The notes under the pieces are model-generated. The model saw only the letters and a program-made list of their open reading frames with translations. It ran no database searches and was not told the origin of the DNA. 64,000 nucleotides of DNA from Psilocybe azurescens (lineage: Eukaryota > Basidiomycota > Agaricomycetes > Agaricales > Agrocybaceae). Made by a program: the position numbers and the translations under genes. Below, piece after piece: positions 46,140 to 58,540 of the stretch; the stretch's first letter is position 1; every line of letters starts with the position of its first letter. The DNA lies in NCBI GenBank assembly GCA_023853785.1, contig JAJIRX010000904.1, positions 124,001 to 188,000 of the forward strand, in the 5' to 3' direction.

Positions 46140-48151
46140 ATGGATGCCATGCAGTGCAGCAATTACCAATGTCTCTGGACCCATTATCATACCCCACCTT
46201 ATCATTTTCAAGATGCCAAGTGCTTATTAAAGTGCCTAAATTATCCTTCTGATCCAAATGGTCATCCTTGGACTTTACAATCTCCTGAAACTGCATTAGA
46301 AATGCAGCCAGTATCCCCAATGGTCTTATCACAGTCAATCTTGTCCCAAGTTGCATCACAGTCAATCAAATATGATTGCAGAACACCTGATTGTGTCACG
46401 ATGTCAGGCACTCGTACTCAAGGAAGCAGAACCTGTATTGAGCATAAATGTCAAAAATGCTGCATACAAACAGCTGCCAATGCATTGGAGATGAGGCATT
46501 TCTGGTCAGCATGTCATGCACATGCTCAACCTGAAATATTGGCATTCACGCAACACATTCCTGGTCTTGAATCTCCTGTACTACCCATTGTTTATGCTGA
46601 AGCTCACCAGCAGTCAGAGACTAATTTTCCATCAATGTCTTCATCTACTTCCTCCCTTTCAAATATTCTTGCACAGCCAATAAACTCATTGGATGTTATT
46701 CCAGCCCAAGCATTACTACCTAGCCAGATTCAGACTCCTGTTGTACCACAGAGGCTTGCTCAGCCTGTTGGTGGAGCTTGGGCTAATAAAAGAGCTAGTA
46801 TTATTCAAGAAGCTCAGTCAGTCAAGACATTGAAAGTCCAGCAACATGAAATGGATGAGCACAAAAAAAGGACATGTATGCTCATTGTTTATCACACAGT
46901 GAGTTATTCTCTTTATTTAATAATTTCATACTGAAATTACTTTCAGAAGGGTGAACCACCTGTACGCCTTTGCCTTCTATGTCCCTTCATTTCCACACCT
47001 TTGACTTTCCTCATCAGATCAACTAATTCAGCAACTGGAGCTTCATTCATCCTCAATGCTGGACTTTTGGCAAGGAAAATGGGTTACAGTATCTCTTGAC
47101 AGTGTACTTACCATTGAAAAAGGCCAAAGAATCCTTCTCAAAATCTGACCTATCCTTCGTACATCCATTAAAATTTGTTCTGGAATTGAAGAAGAACTTG
47201 AACGGCAGCCCAACTTTGTTGTGACTGGCCTTAAACGGCAGGGGAGATGATCTTGTATCTCCATTGCAAAAGGTCCAGAAAATTAATAACACTCCACAGG
47301 CATCAGACATAAGCTGTACAACATTATCAAGTGTTTTGACCAATGTTTGCCACCCTTCTCATCAGTCATCCCCACAACCTCAGACTGCCCACTGTAAACA
47401 TTTCAGAAAAATATTGAATAAAGATCAGCCACAGCCTAAAAAGCTACTAAATTCTACACCAAAGATTCCGCTATCTGTGGCTGGAAATCACAAGGGAAAA
47501 CATTGGCCATTTGACTTCCAAGTTTATCAAATCCGGAATGGTCTTACTCAAATACAAAATACTTTGGAGAAGGCAACTAAAAATCCATCTCGGGCTCATC
47601 ATCAAAGGGGGCATCACATCCAAAGTATACCATCACAGTTGAACAAGCCTTTCAGGCAGCTTTCCCAGGTGCACAATTCAAGAAAACAACATTTTACAAG
47701 CATGAGACATATTGGGCATCATACAACACTGATCTTGTTCACTTATTTGTGAAAAAGAAGGACTCAAAAAGGCTACGACGCACACCTTTTAATAGCCATG
47801 AAAGATCCTTCTTGTATCCCAGGTTTTAGCTCTGACTCTGAGTCTGAACTTGTGTCGGATACAGACCATGAGTCTAGCTCAGAATCCTCTCCCATTCACT
47901 TTGATCCCACCAAAGACTATTTGCTGAATTCTTCACACACTGAATGTGGTCCCTTCATTATCCATCAATCAGAGCCAGATGGACATCTACACAATATATC
48001 CAGCCATGTTCAGGAATTGAAAGAAGTTCTAGAGGATATCATGTGTGAGCTGGAAGAAAGCCAGTTCTTTTGTGCTGCTCAAAATACCTACAAAGCAGGA
48101 GGTTCAAGCCAGCCAGCTTCAAAATATCAACCTCTGTTAGATTGCATCTCA
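46140..48151 (+). pseudogene. Cys-rich N-terminal gene remnant, basidiomycete-specific
   Basis: The first open stretch from ATG 46140 has a Cys cluster (CRTPDCVTMSG, CIEHKCQKCC, HFWSACHAHA) like a small zinc module, then a Ser/Pro/Gln-rich linker and a basic coil (WANKRASIIQEAQSVKTLKV). Downstream pieces in changing frames read QLELHSSSMLDFWQGKW, LTIEKGQRILLK, TITVEQAFQAAFPGAQF and KHETYWASYNTDLVHLFV, then an acidic Ser-rich stretch. It resembles a multi-copy agaricomycete architecture whose function I do not know. Frame changes around 46950-47790 mark it as broken or mis-assembled. It may be the 5' part of the RTC4-like gene that follows. Confidence 0.5.
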
Positions 48152-48965
48152 TAGTACATTGTTCCCTTGCTATAAACATTGAATATCCCTAACTTAATTT
48201 TAGTTATGGTGCTGCAGGCCACACGTTAATCATTTCAGAACTGAGAATCATGTTCTCAGAGGATTCTATTGACTGGTTGCTACTCAGTCCTCTGACTAGA
48301 CATATTGCAATCACCGAAGTTTCTTTTTCCAGAGACAGTAACTCTGTTGATTCAAGAAGACCTCCGAATATCTATGCCCAAAGTTCTGCAAGTCCTCCGC
48401 AATAGCAATTCCACAGATCAAAGAGATGGCATGATTGACCTTACAGTCTCACCGTTCCCCTCCCCCTCCCCACCTGAGTCAGCTTTGGTTGTCAAAGAGG
48501 AGGTAATTGAACCTGCACTACAGGTATACAATAAAGGAAAGGCACAGAAGACTATGCCACTTCCTTTCCCAGTTTCACCACTAAGCCCCTTACCGAACTC
48601 CATAGCAGTCAACATATCTGAATCCAGAGAGGATATAATCAATGGAAGGAATGACTGTGATACAAATAAAGCTATAGATCCTAACACAATCTGTCCCTTT
48701 GCGATAGAAAACCCATCTGTAACACTCAAGGAAATGTGAGCAGAACTGGAAACAAAAACCTGGCTTTCTCTGACCATCAATAACCCATATCATCAAAACA
48801 CAGTCAATTTCCGTGATTTCATAGGTCACTGTACCAGGCATAAATTTGAAACTGAGCAGCTTCCCGCCACTGTGGCCAATGGATGGCCAATGAGTCCTGA
48901 TTTTTCCACAATCTTTGACCAAGTCTGTCGTGAATACATCTCGTTAGCAGCTATTGTGGAAGGAG

Positions 48966-51900
48966 TAGTGTTGCCGCCGTCCGGTTCTGAACTGAGGTTC
49001 GAACCTGAACCAATGCTGAACCTGACCATGGTCCAGTTCAATGAGGTTCACTGAACTGAACTGAATGCATGGTCCAGTTCAGGGTTCAGGAAAATGCTTG
49101 ATAGTGCTGAACCCGTTCAGAGATGCCCGAATACCCCTGAATGCCTGAACCAATTGTCTCCAACCCCAAAAGGTAATAATTTTAGGACAGGAACCACATT
49201 GGATAATTGGGGCGTTGATGAGATTTTCACTTGCTATACCCTCAAAAATTTCTCTGGAATGACTGGAATGAATCTGTAAGGAATTGTAGTTTCCTCAAAA
49301 GTCAAATGGTTGCGGTGTAGCTAGCTATAAGGGTCTTGAGCTTTTTTTTTCATTCATTGAGTTAGACTTCTCTGCATCTCGCCCTCAATTTTACTAGGTA
49401 TAATACTTAGTTTGCTTATGTTTTGGAGAAACTGAGAAACTCAATCCTTTTGAGGATTTGAAATTTTACAACAGAATATAGGGTACAAAAATTACTGGCA
49501 GTATAAGGTGCCTAGTATCAAGATATAAAATAGAGGTGAAAGATTGAGAACGCACCAGCCCTTCAGGTTTTGATTCTCAACTTTAACTCTGCACAATATC
49601 TTCTTATCCATGCCTTCTTTGTCTCATCTAGATTGTGCTGTTGGGAATGATGGGAATCTTCTTGAAGAGACCCATATTGATTTTTACAATGATCCCGATG
49701 ACCTGGCTCCCATCTCCGGTCCATCTACCAGAGTCACAACAACCAAGACATCTTCTACTCTTGATGGCTACATTACTCATACTGGTCCAACTCATACTCC
49801 TGCAGATTTTATTGCTGGTTCTCGTCGGTCTGCACGTGTCCCCCGTCCATCTGAAAAGGCCAAGATGATAATGAATGCTAACTGCCCTGAGACAGTTTCT
49901 ACTGGAGCAAAACATCGAGCAGAAGTGAGCCTTGAGTGCACACATGCTCATTGTCGTTGCAGGAAGTCCTTCACTGATGAGAGTGGTGAAGATGTTATTC
50001 CTACCGAGCCAGAAGCCAATGGAGTCAGCGAGTCAGAATCCAGTGGTAATGTTGAAGAGGACAATGACAATGATGCAGAGGCAGCATATCTAGATACCAA
50101 GGCTTTGGGAGACGCTGATCGTTTGGTATGTGATTTTATTTCTATTTTTCAGTTCAAAGATTCACTGACAGTGAATCAAAAATTTCTGGTATTAACTAGG
50201 CAATGAAAGCACACCGCAAGAATGAGCATACAGAAGACGTGAGGATGGTCTTTCAGTCTGAAAAAGGCTCTATCAATCCTGATACAGGAGAGAAAGAAAA
50301 TGGTCACTGGTGTATGCTTTGCAAGTGCATTCTCAAACCTGACATCTCTGATAAAAAGATTTACATTTATGTTAGGGCCAAGGGTCTCCCTCGAAGGGAG
50401 TCCTTCTTTACTGGAAGTACTTCAAGCTTACGTGCACATATCCAAAGGTATCTATTCACTTTTATCCTCAATATAATGGCTATTTAATGATCCATGACAT
50501 GGGCACATAGAACCGCTGGTCATTTCAAGCATTACTGAAAGGTTTGTGAAGAGAAGAAAATTGCAATGCATTCTCAAGCTTTACCTGCCAACTCTGACAA
50601 CAGTGGATTGTAAGTTAAATAATTAATCTAATCTATTTATTTTCAACATTCCTTTGGCTACAGATCAAGACAAGGAACACTCAATTCAGCCATTGTCCAA
50701 CAGCCGCGGATTCCAGCTTTTTCAACTGCAGGTCTGCTTGACTACATTATTGAGCTGGTTGTCTCAGAGGATAAGGTAAGTTCTAGGGCCATACTTTAAG
50801 TTTTACTGAATAATTTACAAATGATTCTTCAGGCAATGCGCATTATTGATCAACCTGCATTTCACAATCTTATCCAATTCTGCCGTCCCAACCTCACTGA
50901 AAAGGACATTCCGCACTGAACAAAACTTCGCAAGGAAATTATTGAGCGAGCGAGAGTTGTTGAGACTCAGGTGAAAAAAATCTCCAGGTATTTAACTTTG
51001 TTCTCCATTCTTAATCTTTTTCTATATTGAATTTCAGGACATACCCGGAGAAATTTCTTTTACATATGATTTATGGACTTCAGACAACAGTGATCCTTTC
51101 CTGTCAGTAACTGGCCATTACATTACAGCCCCAAAAGACGCTCCCTTTGATTGGGAGCTCAAAGTTGACCAACTTGCCTTCAAACATGTTGAGGGAAATC
51201 ACTCCGGCACCAATATTGGGAGGATGCTCGTTGAGACTGTCGATCACTATGGTATCCGCAACAAGGTAAAGAAAAAAATTATATGATTGTTCAGATTAGC
51301 CTTCAACTCAAGGGATTGCAGGCAGGATGGTTTACCGCTGACAACACATCCAATAATGATACTGCTCTCAAGGCTTTTGGAAAAATTATAGATCCATTCA
51401 AAGAGCATTGGGATTCAATATCCCATTGTGTAAGGTTTGCTCAACAATTAGCTTGCTATATTTTAATAGATCTAATTCTCAAAACCCTACATAGGTGTAT
51501 GGAACATTCTGTCCATCTTGGAGCCGGCCACTTTGTTGATGGGGTATCACCAACATCAACCTCTAAGGTCATCAAGAAGGTTCAGAGTACTTCTTGTCAC
51601 AGGTCAGAAGATGATGGAGGTGATGATAGTGATGGTGATGACAACAACGATGATGAATTTGATACAGGAGATTCAGTGGGGAAGGCTCTCGGACTTATTA
51701 AGCAGGTAGCTACTCTCACTCCTTTTTCACCGTTTTTATAGCAGGGATTCACACTCCATTTTAGATCAGGAAGTCACCTCAAGCGGGCATACTTCAAAAG
51801 GTGCTGTGAAGAAACTGATGTGCCAGTACTTGAATTACGCCTTTGGGTTTGTACACGCTGGGCATCCCTTTTTGAGTGCTTGGACTGGCTACTCATACTC

Positions 51901-53453
51901 CAGCTTGTAAGTAAATTGCTTATAATTGAATCAGAACAATTCTTATAATTCATAACCAATTCCAGGCCGTCAACCAGTTTACTCTCCTTGCCGATGACAG
52001 CACAGAAGTCCCAACTCTGCGAGGAAAGTCCTATGGTGATTTTCGGCTATTTAGAAGTGACTGGGAAAAATTGCAATTGATGCACAAGGTCCTTCAAGTG
52101 AATTTTTAATCATTTTGTGTATAATTATAATATATCAACTCAAATCATTTCTTTCAGGAGCCTGCAAAGCGCCACTCAGTCGTTTTCATCCTCGAAGCAT
52201 CCCACAGTTTCAAGGATAATCCCTGTTCTCGAGTTCCTTCAGCAATCCTGGGGAAACATGGCAAAACTCTCAAGGTTCATGGAGATCTCTGACACAATTC
52301 AAGATGGGCTTGATAATCTTCAAAAATGGTACCATCACACTGAAGATACCAATCTCTACTTTGTCTGTCTTGGTATGCCATTATTTCCAACATGATACCA
52401 ACTATTAATTCTCTCCTTTAGTTTTAGACCCGACAATAAAAACAGCATACATGGAAGAGAATTGGGCAACTGAAGATCACAAATGTGGCATGGAAAACCT
52501 TCGTCAACTAGTAAGCTGACTCATATTGTTAATTATATAACTAGATTAATGCCTCCCTTCCTAGTTCAATAGATATTACAAGAACAAACCCACCAAAGAC
52601 AGCGGCGAGCCTACTCAAGATTGTAAGTAATGCTTATCTTATACATTTCCTGTTCAATCTAACCTTTGACATTTTTTTTAGCTGTCCGATCAGGTCCTTT
52701 GGGTAATAACCATCTAAAGGTTGTCCAATACGGTCATTCTTGGATGCAGAAAATGGTACAGGACTGCAAGAATGCTGACAACCGCAGCTCAGAGGATAGT
52801 CAAGCGGAATTAAATACATACCTGAAAGACCCGACTGAAAATTATGTCAAAAATGTGGTTTGTTGGTGGGGAGTGAGTCCTTTAATTATTGATAATTGAC
52901 TATCTGATGCTCATTTCACTCCAACCATCATAATTAGCACAACTCCATTCATTATCCTACACTATCTCAAATTGCACGGGATTACCTTCCAATTCAAGGC
53001 TCTGCAGTTGCCTCTGAACATGCATTTTCAAGTGGTGCACTCACCGGTACCAAGCATCATAGCCATCTTAATGTAGAATCATTTGAAGCCCTTCAAATAC
53101 TCAAAAGCAGGTATTGAAATGGCCATATTAGTGCCTCTCAGCAAGCTCAGGCTCACATGGACTCTTTTTACAATCATTAGAGTTTGATTATGATGCCGAT
53201 TCTGAGTAGGTACCTCACCAAACATTAGATAGATCTTAATTCTACATATTTTACCTGAAAACTTGACAAATAATATTTTTTGGACATTCGGTTCTGGTTC
53301 ATACTGCCTATGAACCTGAACTGAACGTCTTGAACATGTTCAAGGGCGTTCAGTTCTGCGTTCAATGATTTGGCTGGACCGAACTCATGGTCCGGTTCAG
53401 CGTTCACAAAAACTGTTGTCTGAACCGGACTGAACTGGACCGCGGCAACACTA
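48966..53453 (+). mobile_element. hAT DNA transposon, 4488 bp, perfect 8-bp target duplication
   Basis: Terminal inverted repeats begin TAGTGTTGCCGC on both ends. The flanking GGAAGGAG occurs at 48958-48965 and 53454-53461. Subterminal arrays of GTTCAG/CTGAACC/GAACTGGACC words occupy 48990-49120 and 53285-53450. The TIR start, 8-bp duplication and encoded transposase all agree on the hAT superfamily. Confidence 0.95.
49610..53120 (+). pseudogene. hAT transposase, multi-exon, with stop codons
   Basis: Starts ATG 49610 (MPSLSHLDCAVGNDG). An acidic N-terminal region leads through an intron to a BED-type zinc finger (HWCMLCKCILKPD, FTGSTSSLRAHIQR). Next come AFSTAGLLDYIIELVV-like, then FTYDLWTSDNSDPFLSVTGH with the first catalytic Asp, GWFTADNTSNNDTALKAFG with the second, and CMEHSVHLGAGHF. 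The C-terminal dimerisation motif is DYLPIQGSAVASEHAFSSG, LTGTKHHSHLNVESFEAL (about 52970-53110). A TGA at 50917-50919 replaces an expected Arg (IPH-stop-TKLR), a CGA-to-TGA type change. Several exon frames no longer join, so the copy is probably inactive, yet its ends are well kept. Confidence 0.88.
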
Positions 53454-54163
53454 GGAAGGAGGGGCAAATGAATTTCTTACAATGGCCAAGGAGTATTACA
53501 TGAAGTATTGTGGCCAAGTTGGTCATCAAATAGCAGACAGAAGGTTCTTAAAATCAGAAGCAGGATAGTAAGTATATTTGCATAGAAATAATCATCTGAA
53601 CCACACTGACATTTGCTGATTCCCTAGTTATGGTGAACCAGGGTATCATATCATCATGTCTGCCCTTCGTCACCTATTTCCCCCCTAATTCAGTGGACTT
53701 GGTCAAGATTCATCCTGTCAGATATGAAGCCTTTCTTCATGAAGTCTTAGCACATGAGGTGGCTGTCTGATTGATTGAGGTAGATCTTACCATCTCTCGT
53801 GAGGATGCTATCCACGTATTTGAAGACAGTTGCTCTTTTGGCAACAGTATGCATGACACTGAAAACAACAAAATCAAACATTGCATTCAGGTGGCTGTCC
53901 GACACGGTTCCAAACCCACAATATACACACCTTCAAATTACCGAGTCTGGATTGCGTTGGGGACTCTGTTGAGCATCACTGAATGGTTTGACAGCAACTG
54001 AAGAGATTCTATGGCAGCTGCATTAACCCAGAATGAGCTCAAAATAAAACAGGAAGAGATGGATGACAATCCTTTCGCCAACAAAGATACAGCATATGTC
54101 AAGGGACATGTGCATAGATTTGGGACTGGGGCATCAAACGATCCTATTGACTTGACATTAGAC

Positions 54164-56129
54164 TAGTTCTTGTCAACGGAATAAACATTCACCGTGAATC
54201 ATCCCAGTAGACCTCATGTATTATGAGATCAGCATCGGCATCTTGGTACTAAGTAGAATGTGCTTAAATAGAACAATAAGATAGCAAATTAAACGTCACC
54301 GTACAAAGGTATACCTTGATAATTCCTGGTAGAGTTTCACAGAGTTTGAGCTTTTGTCTGGTGACCAAAGAACCACAGGGAATTGACAGTGTTGTGGCAT
54401 CCAATTCAAATTCCCACAAATTCCTAACCACAGACAGCATGACCGCACTTCTCTCAATCTTTGTGTTCACAACGTTCACACTCGGTTCTGGATGATGACA
54501 AGGGGCTAGAGGAGCTGGATGAGGGATAACACGACAACAACAATGGTGTCCTAGCACCTGCCACCACTGCCTCCTCCTATGAAGATCTGCGAGCTGTCAA
54601 TTCAGACATTGGCACGGTCACGCCATTCCTTCCGATCTCATTGTGATCAGTGCAAGTATGAGTAAGACTGTCACATTGACCAACAGGCCCAGTCAGTTCT
54701 TGAGTTTCTTGGTGGCCTTTGCATTCGGAGCAACAGGAAGGAGATTATATGCAGTGCATGAAAGAGTTTCTGTACATTGTGACATGTTCAGTTGGGCGAT
54801 ATAGACATGGGGATGGGAGGGAGGAAAGGTGCTGGTAGTGGGAGCGGACACAACAGCGTCACACCCCACGCAGGCAAGCCACCAGTTGTTGTTTTGAAGA
54901 TGCAGGTCCTGGGATGTGAGGGCTTGCTGGGGAAGGATAGGGGTGGGACAAGCAGTGAACTGTGTGTTCCGTTCTTCCTCTCTTTTCCCCTTTCCTCCCC
55001 TCGCTTCCATACACCCATGCCAGGCACACCATGAACACCACGTACATGCCCACCAGTGCTGCGCTTCAATCTCCAGCTGGATGGCAATTGCTCTGTGAGA
55101 CAAGCTCGAGAGGGCTGTTAGGATTATCTTCTGTGCACCTGCCGATGCAACATGGAGACCCAACACCTACATCTCAAAACCTGAAACCTCTTGTACACTC
55201 TTTTTCTTGTGCCTGCGAACACATTCAGGTAACCTGGTGGCATTACCTCATATGAAGGTGTGTATTGTCTTTTCCTTTCTCACCTTGCCCTTTTGTTTTG
55301 AATTCTTATTGATACACATATTTTCTTTCTATCTTTATCCTTTCTCTTGACGTAGCCTTTGTTTGAGCATGACCCATGTGCACTACCCTTCTCAAGTGTT
55401 CTGCATGTCATCTGCACAGATGGTGCGCACGACTGCACTGCCCGGAACTGCTGCCCAGACATTCACACAATTCCCAGGGATAACATGACAACAGTGGCGG
55501 TGTCCTGTCCCCCAGCACTGCCGCCTTGTACAAGGATCCACAGGCCGTCGATTTGGACATTGGCGTGGTCTGTACCTGCATGCTTGAGCAGGTTCCTGCC
55601 CCGACAGTGTCATTGTCAGATTCATTGTCAGGACACTTGAATGCGGCTCGACCCTCCTCCAAGCATATGAACAACCATAGCAATGCAACTACGAATAACC
55701 CCAAATCCCTCCTGCATCCGCACCTCTGTTCCTCGTGATCAAAATCGAACCTTGCATCTGCACATGCAGTGGCTGCAGCTGGGCATGTGCCATTATCCCC
55801 GCACTTATGTACAACCTTGCCGATAAAGAGAACTTCCCCAGTTCATTCCTCAAGCGTACACTGTCAAATGCCTCACAGCTGAATTCCCACCTGAGTTTGT
55901 TGAGCATGAATGCGTGGACCTTGTCATCCAGCAGTACAGCAGTGGTGGGGGCAGCAATCATGAAGGGGAAGCAGAGAGGGAGCGGCGTGCGGTTGTGGCT
56001 GCAAATAATGCAGGGCAGACGAGGAGTGCTGGTGCACTGCCGTCACCCGAGTTGGATGGGGAGATCGCACAGGGGCAGGGGCAGGGGTTGTCCCCTACAG
56101 CCAGTACTTCTCACTCCCCACATATTCCC
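54164..56129. other. Gene-like but unassigned region
   Basis: Moderate GC, with overlapping frames on both strands and no secure gene. The most coding-looking stretch is 55735-56130 (+), where DLVIQQYSSGGGSNHEGEAE, VVAANNAGQTRS and SPELDGEIAQGQGQ follow one another. It may be the end of a host gene or an old KDZ-type transposon, but no diagnostic motif is seen. Confidence 0.3.
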
Positions 56130-56275
56130 TAGGACTGGAGGGATTGAGAAAGGAGTGAAGGGAATAGAGGGAATAGGTGGAATAGAAAAGGAATAGAGGG
56201 GATTGAAGAGGGAATGAAGGAATTGGAGAGGGAATAGAGGGGAATAGAGGGGAATAAAGGGGAATAAAGTTATTT
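56130..56275. repeat. Purine-rich GGAATAGAGG minisatellite
   Basis: About 145 bp of irregular GGGAATAGA / GGAATTGAAGA units ending in GGGGAATAAAGGGGAATAAAG. All one strand is purine-rich. No gene. Confidence 0.85.
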
Positions 56276-56382
56276 ATAGCCAATACAATAGTAAAGTGGA
56301 ATTCCCATGGCTTGAATCTGAGTAAAAACAATTTCCCACACCTTTGGGCTGAATAAAAAATAGATTTACAGTCATCATTACT

Positions 56383-56545
56383 ATCATACACCTACTATGC
56401 ACTGCTTATATGATCTATCTTATATCATACACCTACTGTACACTGCTTATATAATCTACTCTATATCATACACCTATATATTGCTTATGTAATCTACCTT
56501 GTATCATACACTTACTGTACATTGCTTATATAATCTACTATGTGA
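56383..56545. repeat. Tandem repeat, about 47-bp unit, 3.5 copies
   Basis: Units begin ATCATACACCTACTATGCAC, ATCATACACCTACTGTACAC, ATCATACACCTATATATTGC and ATCATACACTTACTGTACAT, each followed by GCTTATATAATCTAC. It lies just beyond the 3' end of the KDZ-associated remnant. Confidence 0.88.
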
Positions 56546-56576
56546 ATTAACTTGTTTTTTTACACTTGTATTCAAT

Positions 56577-57196
56577 TTAGTCTGATTCAGAATCACTGGT
56601 CTCCACTCCACAAGAATCACTAGTCTTTTCATCCAATCCTAATTCTTCATTTTCATCATCACTATCTGAAGACTCTGCCTTTCTTTTCTGCTTTGCAATG
56701 ACATATTTTGTGTGGTAAAATAGCATTGTGTGTAGAAACCAGTTGAAATTGCCAGGTGTCATATATTTAAATATAGATTCAAAACCACCCAGCCATGCAT
56801 TTAATTGTTCACACACTTGTGTATTAAAGGCTTTCTGGGCATATGCATTGCCATTATCATTATATGCAATAATTACAAGATTTAGAGCTGAACCATCACC
56901 CAGAGAAGGATTGCAGTACATTTAACAAAGATAATCATTGGCTTGGTGATTAATATAATGAATGGTAAGTGTTCACAATAAATTTTAATGTTTTTTTTCC
57001 ACATAGCATTCCAACTTCTATTGGTAACAGCTGTTTGCAACACTTGACATCCTTTGTCAATACATATGTAATCAGGACAAGATTCTTTTGTCTTATAAAC
57101 AGACTGCAAAAACTTTAATATATAATATATTAGTTGTGGATTCAGACCTATCAAATTTTGTCCATACATCTGAAAGCCAGGCATTGCCAGGCTCAC
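56577..57196 (-). pseudogene. KDZ-associated CxC5/CxC6-like cysteine-cluster protein, 3' part
   Basis: Minus-strand reading: MYGQNLIGLNPQLIYYILKF, ESCPDYICIDKGCQVLQTAV, NRSWNAMWKK, a one-base shift, YINHQANDYLC, a TAA stop, then MYCNPSLGDGSALNLVIIAY, AFNTQVCEQLNAWLGGFESI, FKYMTPGNFNWFLHTMLFYH and an acidic Ser-rich tail ending at 56577. The DYxCIDK, ND-LC-x-YCNP and FNTQxCEQLNAWLGGFE motifs match proteins found with KDZ transposons in agaricomycetes. The upstream half is not seen. The frame shift and stop near 56930 make it inactive as it stands. Confidence 0.62.
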
Positions 57197-57631
57197 TGAG
57201 AGTCACACAGAGAATGACAAGACCAAAATATATTGATAGAACAACTGACTAGCTACAGGTGTGTACAGTGCATAAGGTCTAAGGTAAGTCTATATCAAGG
57301 AAATGTGGTTTGGGGATCATAGTCACATGCACATAAATGTATAAGATAAGATAATATGGAAAGGGGCTGTGGTAAGACTGGGGCACCAGGCTTACAGCAT
57401 CTATATTATTTAAGGAACTAAATACATGATAATAATAGCAATAATAATAATAAATACCATGATCAGGACCTATAGTGGAAGAGCCATTGTCCTGATGTAC
57501 ATGGCCTGCAGCAATGGTAGTGGACACAACCAAACCATCAGCAGCAGTGAGAGGGCCACTGCTCTGGTTGGAGATTCCCATAGGATAATCAACATCAGCC
57601 ACAGTGGTGGAAGGTGCACTGGACTGATGTG
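57197..57631. other. Spacer with short frames
   Basis: No supported gene. A minus-strand frame at 57279-57686 contains ATT/ATA-run DNA (57425-57460, AATAATAGCAATAATAATAA) giving a Tyr-rich translation, an artefact of simple sequence. Confidence 0.4.
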
Positions 57632-57639
57632 GTGGTAGG

Positions 57640-57958
57640 TAGGCAATGGCATGGGTAAACCTGCGGGTATTGCACCAGCACCCCATACCCTACCCGTGGG
57701 GCAACCCTACCCGTAACCCTATGTGTTTACCCACCAAAAGAGAATAAAAACATCCAAATTGGCCCATAATTGAAGGAGATATGGCTAATTTCGAAGAATT
57801 TTGCAAAATCAGTCATATCTTCCTCAGTTTTAGTCCGAAAAATATGTTTTTAGACTCGTTCGAAAGCTGACGGGTAGGGCTATCGTATCCCGTACCATAC
57901 CCGCGCGGTACACGTACCCCTAACCCATACAGGTTACCCCAACTGGTGCCATTACCTT
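57640..57958. mobile_element. hAT-type MITE (element U), 319 bp, perfect 8-bp target duplication
   Basis: Left end TAGGCAATGGCATGGGTAAA, right end inverted AAGGTAATGGCACCAGTTGG; 10 of the first 12 bases match. It is flanked by GTGGTAGG at 57632-57639 and 57959-57966. Both sides carry ACCCGTA / TACCCGCGCGGTA palindromes (57655-57730 and 57880-57940). Ends and duplication size fit hAT. No coding capacity. A truncated relative is at 22928-23029. Confidence 0.9.
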
Positions 57959-57966
57959 GTGGTAGG

Positions 57967-58540
57967 CCTGAAGGCTTGGAAAGGGACTCACTATCAGCAG
58001 CAACAGTGGGAAGCACAGACACAGTAGGAGGGGAAGGGAGAACTGGGAGGGCACTCAGGAGGGGCTACCAAGGTGGCAGCCCCATCAAGCTTCTGCACAA
58101 CACTAAAAAAGCGAACATAAAATTAATATATCTATATTTTTGAATGAAAAAAGGGGGAGGGGGTATGCATACGGTTTGAGGGTGGGTGGGGGGCCCTTTG
58201 CGGCCTCTGCGGCGTCCTCCTGACATCGCTGTGTCGAAGTTTCACGGCTGTGAGGGGTGGTATGGGTTGGTTAGCACCGGAAAAGCTCTCAAAAAGCAAG
58301 CGCACGCACATTTCTGAGGGTGCCTTGCCTCTGGCACCCTTCCCCTCACCCTCATCGGCCTCTGCTCCTTCTTCCCCTGCTGCAGTTCATAGAGAGAGGA
58401 AGGAGTGGAGAGGGAGGGGAGAGGGAGGGGATGGACGTTTGGGTGGTGGGGAAGGAGGGGAGGGGAGAGTGGATGGGGGGAAAGGGAAGCAAGAATCGAA
58501 CCGACAAAGGGGTGATGTAACATGGAAACCGTGACACCGG
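57967..58540. other. Spacer with purine-rich tract
   Basis: 58385-58500 is a G/A-rich tract (GGAGTGGAGAGGGAGGGGAG type). 58140-58215 is G-rich (GAGGGTGGGTGGGGGG). Frames crossing these are compositional. No gene supported. Confidence 0.4.

Larger units (their letters stand above)
48305..54163 (+). pseudogene. RTC4-like domain gene interrupted by a hAT transposon
   Basis: 48305-48739 encodes a Pro/Ser-rich part with SFPSPSPPESALVVKEE and ends near CPFAIENPS. Then TVNFRDFIGHCTRHKFETE and GWPMSPDFSTIFDQVCREY form the first part of the RTC4-like C-terminal domain, up to the insertion at 48966. After the transposon the domain resumes: MAKEYYMKYCGQVGHQIADR, intron, GYHIIMSALRHLFPP, VDLVKIHPVRYEAFLHEVLA, one stop (TGA, about 53768), LIEVDLTISREDAIHVFEDS. 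RTC4 in yeast is linked to telomere capping; in agaricomycetes the domain is expanded and its role is unclear. A removed transposon would leave a nearly continuous domain. Confidence 0.68.

Noticed and set aside
55392..55704. Cys-rich small secreted protein candidates
   Set aside because: Overlapping frames on both strands with similar length and no signal peptide or splice support.
57425..57460. Tyr-rich peptide frame
   Set aside because: Produced by an AAT/ATA simple repeat.
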